Source: Adiantum capillus-veneris
Lineage: Eukaryota; Streptophyta; Polypodiopsida; Polypodiales; Pteridaceae
Reading direction: 5' to 3'
NCBI GenBank assembly: GCA_014529385.2
Contig: CM043959.1
Coordinates: 47,408,428-47,472,427, forward strand
DNA: 64,000 nucleotides
In this document: one piece after another, positions 53,920 to 64,000 of the stretch
How positions within the stretch are numbered: the first letter of the stretch is position 1
Layout: the number at the start of each line of letters is the position of its first letter
Position numbers and translations under genes: made by a program
The notes under the pieces: model-generated
What the model was told of the DNA's origin: nothing
Databases searched by the model: none
What the model saw: the letters and a program-made list of their open reading frames with translations, nothing else

Positions 53920-54537
53920 GCCGTCTAAGATGATGAAGTTCCACTTATTCAGGCGGACTACAAGGTTAGGAAACAGTGGGAACCTCTCTCAAGTGTTATC
54001 TTGGATGGAGGAGCAGGAGTCAACATGATGGGAGTTCATCTCCAGGAGAGAATGGGTATCACTAATCTGAAGCCAACACCATTTAAAGTGCAAATGGCAG
54101 ATCACAGAGTGGTACAAGCGATGGGTATGATTGAAAATATGTAGATAAGAGTTGGGAGGGAAAATTTTAAAACCAGTTTCTTAGTTCTGGATGTGCAAGG
54201 GGCATGTGGGATGCTGCTAGGGTGCCCATGGTTGAGAACATCACATGTTGTTCATGACTATGCAAACCAAACATTAACCATAAAAGGGACCAGTGGCAGA
54301 ATTCAAATCCAAACAAACAATACTAGGAACCAGGGAAAAGAACTGAGGCCGAAGGAGTTATGTCAGAAGTACAGAGCCAAGAAGATCGAGCGAATGTTAG
54401 CGGCCATGAACATATTCCCTTTAGCAGAGATTGACTTGAATGCAGTTTTGCTAAATAAAGAGCAGGCTGACAAGCAGAAAAGGCATTCCTCAATCAGTTT
54501 ACTAAAATCAACACAGGGGAAAGAACAGTTCAGCTAA
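53920..54537 (+). pseudogene. TE-L protease
   Basis: ILDGGAGVNMMGVHLQERMG near 54000-54060 is the active loop with D-G-G-A in place of D-S-G-A. Then VQMADHRVVQAMGMIEN, a stop at 54142-54144, and MLLGCPWLRTSHVVHDY, the conserved end of the domain. The catalytic serine position is lost. Confidence 0.75.
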
Positions 54538-54819
54538 CTGGAAGGTTGGTGGAATCAGCTGATACTGGTATGGTAGAGGAACCAGTACGTTCTGAAGAGC
54601 ACCCAGTAGATTAGAATGCTGATTAAGAAATGAATGGACCATCCTGGTATTATGCTGAAGAGTCAACCAAACGAAAAGGAGGTGGGCCTAATTGGTTGCT
54701 TCCAGACGACTAAGAAGTGGAAGAGTGGAACCTAGGATCGGAAGATAGTCCTAGGATGATCAAGGTCAACAAGCATCTCAACCCAGTAATGAAGGAGAAG
54801 GCACACAGGATGTTCTAGA

Positions 54820-55500
54820 ACTATAAAGACGTGTTTTCCTTGGAACCTATAGACCTGAAGGGAGTGGATCCTAAAGTATGTCAGCATCGAATAATGCTGA
54901 AGCCAGATGCTAGGCCAGTACGACTGTAAAGATACCCGATGAACCCCAACTATGCAAAGAAGGTCAAAGAGGAGATTGATAATCTTCTCAAGGGTGGGTT
55001 CATCACAGAGGTGGCTAGTAGCGATTGGCTATTTTCCATAGTCGTCGTTCCCAAGAAGAATGGGAAATTGAGAGTTTGTGTCGACTATAGGAAACTCAAC
55101 GTCCAAACTATCAAAGATCCATTTCCATTGCCTTTTACTGACATGTTGCTTGATGAGATCACAAGATATGAAATGTATATAGCTTCATGGATGGTTATAG
55201 TGGTTATAACCGGTTACAGATCACTCCTGAAGATAGAGCGAAGACCACTTTCATCACCGAGTGGGGAGCTTTCATGTATTTGGTGATGCCTTTTGGCATG
55301 TGCAATGCACCAGCTACCTTTCAGCAGTGTATGATGGAGATGTTTAATGAATTCCTTCATCGGTTGCTCGCAATTTTTATGGATGACTTTACTGTCTATT
55401 CAGATGAGGAACAACACCTACTATTCCTAGAGATGGTTTTCAAACACTCTCAGGAGAAGCGGATTTGTTTGAATCATTCAAATCTGTTTTCCTAGTTTGG
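54820..55500 (+). pseudogene. TE-L reverse transcriptase
   Basis: Opening blocks from about 54820 (LKGVDPKVCQHRIMLKPDAR) contain a stop (54926-54928). VPKKNGKLRVCVDYRKLN and KDPFPLPFTDMLLDE follow. A frame change near 55180 leads to MDGYSGYNRLQITPEDRAKT, MPFGMCNAPATFQQCMMEMF and the catalytic FMDD (near 55380). Another frame change lies near 55480. Confidence 0.8.
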
Positions 55501-56440
55501 AAGGGACAGCTACTGCGACATGTGGTTTCCCGAAACGGAATAGAGATGGCCAATGACAAAATTCAGTGTGTTCAGCAAGCTAAAGCACCCAAAAATGCTT
55601 CAGAGTTGAGCTCTTTCTTGGGTTATGTGAATTTCTATAGAAGATTTGTACATAAGTTTGCTTCTCAAGCAGTACCACTATATGAGCTTACAAAGAAAAC
55701 CAGTAAGTTCAACTGGACTGTTGAATGTGAGGAGAGCTTCCAGAATCTAAAAAAGGCCATTATCAGTAAACCAGTCCTTATACAGCCAAACTGGGATATT
55801 ATTTTCCACGTACATGTAGATGCTTCGGGATTGGCAATGGGGGAAATATTAGCTCAGCCAGACGGAAGGACTGATTATCCGGTTTATTTTGCCAGTCGCG
55901 CAGATTCAGTCAGGCTGAACAAGGCTATACAACTACTGAGAGAGAAGCCCTTGGAATGGTTTTCAGCGCTACAAAGTTCAGGCATTACCTGTTGGGAAAG
56001 TTGTTCCATTTTTATGTGGACCATCAGGCTCTTTTGTTTCTGATTAATAAAGTCATTTTTCAAGGCAGGCTGATAAGATGGATGATGTTCCTAATGGAGT
56101 TTGAATTCATAATTTTCCATAAGCCTGGCCAGAATAATTGTGGAGCTGATTTTCTCTCAATAAGTACGGATGGATATTCAGAATCACCCTTGAGAGATGA
56201 ACTAGTGGACGCTGATTTATTTCAGTTAGAGGCAGAAGAATCGGTTGATCCTAAATGGTACGATGTTTATCAATTTCTTTCCCAAGGTGCTATTCCAGAG
56301 GACTGGAAGCAGAACCAGAAGAAAGCTCTGATTATAAAAAGCCTGAAATTTACTATCATCGGAGGATTACTCTATAGACTGGGTGTGGATGGTATACTTT
56401 GACATTGTGTCCCTATGGAAGGAAGAATGAAAGTGATTTC
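55465..56440 (+). pseudogene. TE-L RT end, RNase H and start of integrase
   Basis: KNASELSSFLGYVNFYRRFV ends RT. RNase H follows with FHVHVDASGLAMGEILAQ, then (after a frame change near 55950) ATKFRHYLLGKLFHFYVDHQ and GRLIRWMMFLMEFEFI. A linker ends with LYRLGVDGIL, the usual start of the integrase zinc finger region. A stop at 56399-56401 and the TE-M LTR at 56441 end it. There is no second RNase H, unlike TE-D. Confidence 0.8.
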
Positions 56441-58032
56441 TGTAACATTTAATGGCCTAAAATCTTATGTGTAGCGGAAATTAGCATGAACATAGTGGGC
56501 ATTTCATTAGAATAGATTCCTAATGAGAATTACAAGAGTGCTTGGGTGGAGAGAGCAACAAAAAGCATAACACCTAGTTAGATAGCATCGACAATACCTT
56601 CAAAAGAGAGAGCAATTAAGCTATTGACAACAGTTGAGGACCGGATTTGCATGGAGCCGGTCCCCCCTCCAAAAGGCTTTGTATTATGGTTTCTCCCATC
56701 AAGAGAGACATTGTACAATACAATTCTTTGTGTTCCTTCAAGACTAGCTAGTGCAATGAAGATGGAAGCTTCATACACCAAGCAAAACACTTAATCAAAC
56801 ACAACTTGAATTATCCCCGCTCTCAGACCCAAGACCTCACACACCTTCGAAGATGGTGAGAGCTAGCAGGGTATGAGAGTAGATTGAGAGGAAAAAGAAG
56901 TATCTTACGAGAAAGAAGTACATCTCCTCACATAATCACTCATATTAGCATAGCTTAGCTTAGTAATTAGCTTGGTAGAGAAGATGAGCATGCATTGAAG
57001 CTTGGCTCTTGGTTGGATTTGCATCCACATGCCAAGAGAGTGTTGATGTAGGCTTCTATCTCACAAGCTTGGAGTAGGTGATGAGCTCTCCATTAAAGCT
57101 TGGGAGGAGATAGAGTATTTTCCCTTCACACCTGGTCAAGTGTGAGAGTGTGTGTGTCAATGCCAAGCAAAAATCAGCCCCCCCTCTCTCTTGGGCGAGC
57201 CCTAGCTGCTAAATAAGTCTGGCCTTTGCCTCATTGGACCTCCCCAGGTCAAGCCAATAGGAATTAAGCAGCATAAGTGATAGCCTTTAGACATGTGTCC
57301 CCCTTTCCCCTTTTGTGAGAGCTTTAGGTAATTAAATAATTAAACTAAACTCTCATTGGACCCCTTTGCCTCCTGGCCAATAGGAATCAGGCAAGCCATG
57401 GGGCTCCTGAATGCTCATTGGACCCCTTGGGAGACCGCCCAATAGTCTTCTAGGAGACTTAATTCTCATTGGTTTCTTTTATTAAATATTTTTAAATTAA
57501 TTAAACTAGATTTACTCTAGCTTAATTCTCATTGGTCCACTTCAATGGTCTTCCTATAGGAATTGCGCATACCTCGTGGGCATCTGGCCTAGGGAGCTGA
57601 CATGTGTCCCTCATTCCCTTTGTGTAAAGGGAGCCTGTGTGTGTGTGTGTGTGGCTTTCTCTCTCATCCCCTAGCTTTGGGGCTCGCCCCCTCCCATGTA
57701 GGGATGTAGAAAGACTTTTAGGGCACACACTAAGCATCCAATTTTCCCTAGGGTTGACCTTTGGACACAATCTTTGAATTTTGGAACCTTAGCATTTTGG
57801 AAGTCTTAATGGGCTGAACCTTAGGGTCTTTTTGGCCCATTGTTTCACATAGCTCTTTTGCAGATGGCCCCCCCTTTGGATCCCTATTTTCCCTCCTTTG
57901 GATCCCTACTGTGGCCGGTCTGCTAACTTAACCAATATTCTAGCTTTTTCTCCCTTGGCACTTCCCCACATTAAATGATCAGTTTAATATGAGAAAATCA
58001 TTTAGGAGAATTAGATATTGATTATTATGACA
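56441..58032 (-). repeat. TE-M 3' LTR
   Basis: 1592 bp. On the minus strand it starts TGTCATAATAATC, after the purine-rich tract, and ends AAATGTTACA. The left end is fixed by identity with 63757-64000. No gene lies inside it. Confidence 0.85.
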
Positions 58033-58047
58033 TTACCTCTCACTTGA
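58033..58047 (-). other. TE-M polypurine tract
   Basis: The minus strand reads CAAGTGAGAGGTAA directly before the LTR start. Confidence 0.6.
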
Positions 58048-58389
58048 AATCATAGTCATCCTCGACTATGGTGTAGAGAAGATAAAGCATATGCATGAGT
58101 CCTTTTCTTAGCGGGTAGAGGATCCCTATGTTACCCTACGACATCATTCCATAATGGATGACTAGTCCATTTGGCGCTTGAGAGCCTGAGGCTGCCGCAA
58201 GCATGTCTGCACATTAGTCCTATCAGTCTTCCATAGTAGAGTGACAAGCTCTACTTTGGTGTTTGGGAGACGTCGTCCCCACAAACTTGATCTAAGCATG
58301 CATACTACTTCATTTTTATGCACAAATAAAGGAAAAGAGAGTCTTATAAGACAAAAATTTTGTTCATTTTTAACATTTTGTACATTTGC

Positions 58390-61300
58390 TTACTCTTGGG
58401 AAGCATTGTAAGCATTGACAAGGTTTAGGTTATCCTTTAATTGTATGCCTTGCATCCATCTAGCATCTTCAAAAGGATAATTCTTAAACTTAATAAGATA
58501 TCGTCGGATAGTCTTACCGCCTCTTAATACCTTGTCTTCATGTCGGAGAATGGACGCGGGCTGCAGCACCTCCTCGTGGTCCTCGATCTCCGGTGGGTCT
58601 TCAATAGTTGGTTCTTGAGGTGGCTCTCCTTTGTAAGGCTTTAAGAGGCTCACATGAAAAGCATTGTGTATGAGCCAATGATTGGGCAACTTAAGTTGAT
58701 AGGCCATCTCATTGATTGGCCTAAGAATCTGGAAGGGACCATAGTACCTTTTTGCTAGTTTAGCATAGTACTTTTGGTGGCCCGTAGGATTCTTGCCCGT
58801 CGTGTGCCTTAATCGAGCCTTGGGAAACTTTAACAAGACCCAATCGTTTTCTTTAAAGGCTTGGGCTCTTCTGTGCTTGTCAGCAGCAGCCTTTTGCCTT
58901 TGCTGTGAGATAGAGATAGCATCCTTAATCTTTTGGAAAGATTCTTGTAGGTCTCGGCTATACTCATCTGCAGCGAAGATCTTCCCATGTACTTTAAGTA
59001 GCAAGGGACTTTTTGATCTTCCCTCAAGTACCTCGAAAGGTGCTTTTCCTGTAGAAGTATGTACAGTGTTATTGTAAGCATACTCTACTAAGGGTAAGTA
59101 CTTCTCCCATTGGGATCTTTGATCTACTTCCGTTACATAGGCTTTTAGTAGATCGAGAATAGTTAGGTTAGCTATTTCACTTTGGCCATCAGTTTGTGGA
59201 TGATAGGCCGAAGAGAAGTTTAGCCTTGTTCCTAAATTCTCAAAGAGACCCTTCCAGAAATTACTGGTCATTCTAGGATCTCTATCCGACACTATGGACA
59301 TTGGCAAGCCATGGTACTTGAAAATTTGTGAAATGAAGAGGGTTGCCATTTGATGGGCTTTGATAGTCTTTTTGACAGGTATAAAATGAGCTTGTTTACT
59401 GAACCTGTCTACTATCGTCCATATTCCCGTATTCCCATGGATAGACTTAGGCAATCCAAAGATAAAATCCATGGATATGCTCTCCCACGGTGAATTAGGG
59501 ATTGGCAAGGGTTGAAGCAGTCCAAGTTGCTTCCCTCTATCAAATTTTGTCTTTTGACATACCACACATTTGGAAACATACTCGTGTATGTTCACTTTCA
59601 TGGTAGGCCAATAGAAATATGTTTCAATTCCCTTTAGGGTAGACTGAATGCCTCTATGCCCCGCATATGGGGGAGCATGAGATTCATACATTACTTTCTC
59701 ACGTAGTGAGTTAGTAACGCATAGTCTATTGCCATAGAGAAGATAACCATCTTGTAAAGTAAATGGTTCTTCTTTCTTCCCTAGGGCAAGGGCTGAAATC
59801 ACATCTCTAAAATCGGGATCAATAGCATACTCATCTATCATTAAAGATAGATCATTGTGAGTTGCTATGGAAACCGCATTCACTCTCGGTCGTCTTGAGA
59901 GTGCATCGGCTACTTGATTATGCTTGCCAGCAATGTGAGCAATATGAAAATGAAATTGCGAAAGGAAATTTGCCCACCTCATTTGTTTGTCGGAAAGCTT
60001 GGTCTGCGTCATGAAGTACTTAAGACTTTGGTGATCCGTTCGCAGAATGAAAGGAGTCCCCAATAAATAGTGCTTCCATGAGTCTAAGGCATGTAGAACT
60101 GCAAGGAGTTCTTTTTCGTATATGCCTAGAGCTTGCTCAACAGGGTCGAGCCTTTGACTCTCATAGCCTATGGCGTGCCCTTCTTGGAGCAAAACAGCCC
60201 CAAGGCAATCACCACAAGCATCACATTGGACCTCAAATGGTTTTGAGAGATCCGGTAGTGTAAGCACAGGTTGAGAGATAAGCTTTTCTTTAAGCTTTTC
60301 GAAAGCATTGTTCTCCTTAGCAGACCACGTATACCTAACATTTTTCTTTGTTAGGTCATGTAATGGTCCCGTAATTTGTGAGAACTTTTCTATGAAGCGT
60401 CTATAGTATGCACACATACCTATAAAGCTTCTTAGTTCATGAAGATTCCTTGGTTTAGGCCATCCTTTTATTACCTCTAACTTGGATGGATCCATTTGGA
60501 TTCCATCTTGAGAGATAATGTGACCTAAATATTGAATCTCTTGCAAGAAAAATTCACTTTTCTTTCGATTAACATAAAGTTTATTCTCTCTTAAAACTTG
60601 AAATATTACCTGGAGGTGCTGCTTGTGTTCCTCCAATGAATTAGAGTAGATGATAATATCATCAAAGAACACTCCAGTGAAGGTTCGATGAGGCCTGAAC
60701 AGCTTCTCCATCAAGCGGTTAAATGTGGCTGGTGCATTAGTCAAGCCAAAAGGCATGACAATGTATTCGTAAAGACCAAATGTAGTACGAAATGCGGTCT
60801 TTACAATGTCTTGATCAACTATCCTTATTTGATGATAGCCACTTTTTAGGTCAATCCTACTGAAGTAGGTCGATCCTTGTAGCTTATCAAATAGGTCTTC
60901 TACCCGTGGAACGGGAAACCTATTCTTGATAGTGATCCTATTTAGTGCTCTATAGTCGACACACATACGATATGTGCCGTCTTTCTTTTGCACTAATAGC
61001 ACAGGTGAGCAAAATGGAGATGAGCTAGGCCTAACCATGCCCTTCTCAATTAACTCATGCACTTGCCGCATAATCTCCTCTTGTTGAGCTTGAGAAACTC
61101 TATAAGGAGGTTTGTTAGGCGGTGAACTTCCTGGAAGAAGTTCAATTGCATGGTCGTCATTACCTCGTTTAGGAGGTAGCTCAGAAGGGATGTCGTCAAT
61201 AAAGACATCTTGAAACCCCTTGAGAAAATTGGATAACTCTAATTCCTTTTGGTTGCTTTTATTTTCTTTTGTTAAAGCATTAGGTTCATTTTGAGAATCT

Positions 61301-63339
61301 TTAACAAAAATCATGTACACGGAAATAGAGCTTTTTATTGACTTGTTGAAAGCTGGTGTATATACAATGGGGATGGTGTTACCCATCTCCCTAGCATCTA
61401 TATACATGTCCTTTTCCCTGAACTTAAAGGAGATTCTCCTTTCAGGAAATTTAACATGGGCAGCCAGACGGTCAAACCATGGTGTCCCTAGGATTACATC
61501 CTCATGCTTGAGAGGAGAGATAAAGAAATCCTCTTTGTCCACATAGCCTTGGACATGAAGCCTCAATTTCCCGATTAAGGGAGTGACTGAAGCTTCTTGC
61601 CCCTTGAAGGCACTGTCTGCGGGTAGGATATCTCCCATCTCGTAGGATTGTATGCCTAGCTTGGTGGCTAACTCCATAGATATGAAATTGTGAGTAGAAC
61701 CAGGGTCAAAGAGAATAAAAGCATCATGTTCTCTTACCTTTCCCCAAGCATGGCATAGAGGAGATCCTTTGTGGTGAGTTTGGTGAATCTCCTCCTCTTG
61801 GATTTCAACCAAAGAAGCTCTAGGAGGATCTTGGCGGTTGTTCTTTTGGGGACAAGCGCGGTACGCATGCCCTTGTTCGCCGCACTTGAAACACCGGTTA
61901 TCTTTACGATAACGCTCAAGCTCTTCAGGAGAGAGTTTATTCTTTCCTTTGTAAACTCCCTTCTCTTTAGCTTTGTTGGAATTGCCCTTAGGAGACTTTT
62001 GGACATTGTCCTTCCCCTTAGGCTCATTGGAACCCTTGTTTTTCGGGGGCTTATTATTTCTTTTACCCCCCGTTTGGAAATTGATTCGCGAGGCCACCAT
62101 AGTATGGTGTATTACCGCCGATATGGTACGTGGCCTTTGGGAGTTGACATACTCCGCCATTTCTTCGGTTAAGCCCGCACAAAATTGTTGCTTTTGCTCT
62201 CCAAAATCCAACTTTTTGAAGACAGTGGCTTTGAGTTGTAGGTCCCAAAACTTGTCTACATATTTGTGGATGGATTCATTGGGAGAGAGCTTTAAGCTTC
62301 GCCATTCGGTGAGTACTTTGTCTTTGGCATCGGTGGCCAAAAACTGCTTCATAATGGAAGCTCTTAAAGCCTTCCATGTTCGTGGAGCTTCACCGTTGGC
62401 TCATAGGCTAGACCACCATTGTCTGGCGGACTTTTGAAAGTGCATAGCTACATGGCGTAGCTTAGAGGACTCCGTGAAGCCCTCATCTCCAAACGCCGCA
62501 TCGAATTGCTGGATAAAGGCCAAAACTTTGTCTGTAGCACCAAAGGTGCCATCATAGGTAAGGAAAGAGATGCTCTTCCCTCCCTCTTTGAATTTCTTCA
62601 GCTTGGACGACCTCTTCCATGCGGCATAGGATTTCCTATGGCCTCTTCTTTTTGATGGTTCAAAAGTTGCACCATCACTTTCTTCAGAAGATGAAGAATT
62701 TGAAGAAGGTGGAGAAGAGGGTGACCTCTTTCTCACCTTTTTCTTGTCTTGATCTTTGTCGTCTTCACCATAGCTTTCATAAGAGGAAGAGGATGAAGAA
62801 TATGGAGAAGAGGGTGTCCTCTTTCTCGCCTTTTTCTTCTCTTGCTTTTTATCATCCCTCTTTGAATTATGGCGTGGAGAAGAGTGTGATGATCTTCTCC
62901 GCTTTGGTGGTGATGGAGAGTGTTTAGCCCGCCGTCTTCGTGGAGCCATCTCCGCCGAGGTGGCGGGAGACTCGCTTCTTTCTCGTTCCTTCAGTGGAGG
63001 CTCTTGAGTTCTCCTTTGGGAAGGAGATGCATCATCAAGAAGTAAGTTCTTGAGCCCTTCATATGGATTCTCTTCTTCTTCCCGAATCGGAGAGAGACCT
63101 CTTTTGGTAGTCTCACAAGGAGGCTTCCTAGGTGTTCTCTAGTCATGGTGATGAGCTTGGAGAATCCCGTGAGCACGGAGCTGCCGTTGCACTTCACTTT
63201 GGAGAGATGGATTGCCCATGGCTTGTTGAAGCCTAGAAACAAGATAATTAACAAGCATTGAAGCATCATTAGTAGCTTGCTCATGAGCAAAATCAAAGTT
63301 ATCAACATTAATTTCACTCTCTTTAATATTGTCAGCCAT
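58390..63339 (-). pseudogene. TE-M gag-pol polyprotein, two premature stops
   Basis: One frame of 1649 codons from the ATG at 63339 (MADNIKESEINVDNFDFAHE), stopped only by TAG (63141-63139) and TGA (62403-62401). Gag has an Arg/Ser-rich N-terminus (62949-62650), a core (SARQWWSSL) and one zinc knuckle, CFKCGEQGHAYRAC (about 61896-61854). Protease reads ILFDPGSTHNFIS, with Pro in the D-S/T-G triplet. RT has FFDD (about 60660). RNase H has VQCDACGDCLGAV, YEKELLAVLHAL and RTDHQSL. The integrase finger uses SHAPPYAGHRG and CVVCQKTK; the core has SMDFIFGLP, VSDRDPRM and QTDGQSEIAN. A chromodomain ends the protein (about 58560-58400; RYLIKFKNYPFEDARWM). It is not autonomous with these stops. Confidence 0.95.
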
Positions 63340-63743
63340 TCTAACAACTTTTAGGTGTAAACTTTTTAGGTGTACTTTGGCACTTCAAGACCTAGTTGCT
63401 ACTCCTCTTTACCCCTTTAGAAAAAGCACTCAAGCTACTGTACCCGCGGCTCGAATACCATTAATTGCAAGGAATAGAAGAGAGGGTCTTTCGACACCAA
63501 AACAGCACCGGCTCCTGTCAAGCTTCTAATAGCTCAATAGTGGTTAAGCCGTAGGCAAGTCCCGTAGGACTCCACTATTAAGACTATAGCTCTCGACGGT
63601 GATGCCCCGTTAACTGCACAAAGGCAGGCGCACTGCAAGGCTGAAAAATCCCTATTCTACTTACTCACAGGCAATTAATAATACCAACCATTTGTAGCTA
63701 GCTTGAGGACCTCCCTTCTTGAGCAAGAAAAGAGAAACCTTGA
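63340..63743 (-). other. TE-M leader
   Basis: About 400 bp between the primer site and the gag ATG. I see no coding or repeat signal. Confidence 0.6.
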
Positions 63744-63755
63744 GCTCTGATACCA
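63744..63755 (-). other. TE-M primer binding site (tRNA-iMet)
   Basis: The minus strand reads TGGTATCAGAGC, an exact match to the classical initiator-Met primer site, one base inside the LTR. Confidence 0.9.
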
Positions 63756-63756
63756 A

Positions 63757-64000
63757 TGTAACATTTAATGGCCTAAAATCTTATGTGTAGCGGAAATTAG
63801 CATGAACATAGTGGGCATTTCATTAGAATAGATTCCTAATGAGAATTACAAGAGTGCTTGGGTGGAGAGAGCAACAAAAAGCATAACACCTAGTTAGATA
63901 GCATCGACAATACTTTCAAAAGAGAGAGCAATTAAGCTATTGACAACAGTTGAGGACCGGATTTGCATGGAGCCGGTCCCCCCTCCAAAAGGCTTTGTAT
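63757..64000 (-). repeat. TE-M 5' LTR (partial)
   Basis: The last 244 bp of the 5' LTR. It is identical to 56441-56684 except for one base (ACTTTC here, ACCTTC there, near position 194). Confidence 0.95.

Larger units (their letters stand above)
51301..56440 (+). mobile_element. TE-L: Gypsy element, 3' end interrupted by TE-M
   Basis: LTR (51301 to about 51743), primer site, gag, protease, RT, RNase H, and the very start of the integrase zinc finger at 56440, where TE-M begins. The rest would lie beyond the window on the far side of TE-M. The RT is close in sequence to TE-H. The primer site shares its first eight bases with TE-H. Many stops and frame changes make it older than TE-M and TE-H. 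Confidence 0.85.
56441..64000 (-). mobile_element. TE-M: young Gypsy chromovirus (5' LTR runs off window)
   Basis: On the minus strand: 5' LTR (from beyond 64000 to 63757), an initiator-Met primer site, a 0.4 kb leader, a single gag-pol frame (63339-58390), a polypurine tract and the 3' LTR (58032-56441). Over the 244 bp visible in both LTRs I count one difference, so insertion is recent. A chromodomain at the end of integrase places it among the chromoviruses. It interrupts TE-L; the five bases before it are ATTTC, and the matching copy would lie beyond the window. Confidence 0.95.

Overview
This window is nuclear DNA of a land plant, and it consists almost entirely of nested LTR retrotransposons plus long microsatellites. 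I found no host protein-coding gene, rRNA or tRNA gene, CRISPR array or bacterial signal. The Gypsy lineages (non-chromovirus Tat/Athila-like elements with tRNA-Asp-type or unassigned primer sites, one with a second RNase H, one with two integrase zinc fingers, and one chromovirus) and the plant-type Copia elements fit a plant with a large TE-rich genome. A fern or other non-seed vascular plant is my best guess, at low confidence.

Layout, with my own element names. TE-A (1-1478, minus) is the 3' end of a Copia element: part of its LTR and its RT/RNase H. It is fused in frame to TE-B (about 1473-11834, minus), a Gypsy element with a 5' LTR, a tRNA-Asp-type primer site, a 1.4 kb leader carrying four copies of a 24-30 bp palindrome, gag, and protease-RT-RNase H-integrase. 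TE-C (about 12.4-14.2 kb) is a gag remnant. 14.7-16.3 kb holds (CT)n arrays around a LINE ORF1-like remnant. TE-D (16391-24544, plus) is an old, complete, decayed Gypsy element with two RNase H domains. 24.5-26.2 kb has no recognisable gene but carries poly-C and very long (GA)n. TE-E (26.86-28.3 kb) is a gag-like remnant.

28308-43105 is a three-level nest. TE-F is an old LTR (28308-28591 and 43008-43105). It was split by TE-G (28592-43007), a gag-only element of a closely related family. The 5' LTR of TE-G was then split by TE-H (29501-38905), a young Gypsy element (LTRs about 2% different) whose integrase frame runs into an unusual extra domain of about 750 residues. The target-site duplications and the uninterrupted sister LTR copies fix the order of events.

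TE-I (43106-about 45755) is a gag-protease Gypsy fragment. TE-J (about 45.8-47.5 kb, minus) is an internally deleted relative of TE-B. TE-K (about 47.5-51.3 kb, plus) is a Copia element truncated in RT by TE-L (51301-56440, plus), a Gypsy element that is itself interrupted by TE-M (56441-64000, minus). TE-M is the youngest element: a chromovirus with an almost intact 1649-codon gag-pol frame broken only by two stop codons.

The autonomous elements share the usual scheme: LTR promoter, tRNA primer site, Gag particle, then protease, reverse transcriptase, RNase H and integrase. Decay is mostly premature stops in contexts that fit deamination of methylated cytosines, plus single-base indels. TE boundaries, reading frames and mismatch counts were read by eye. 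Lineage names come from motif resemblance, not from a phylogeny.
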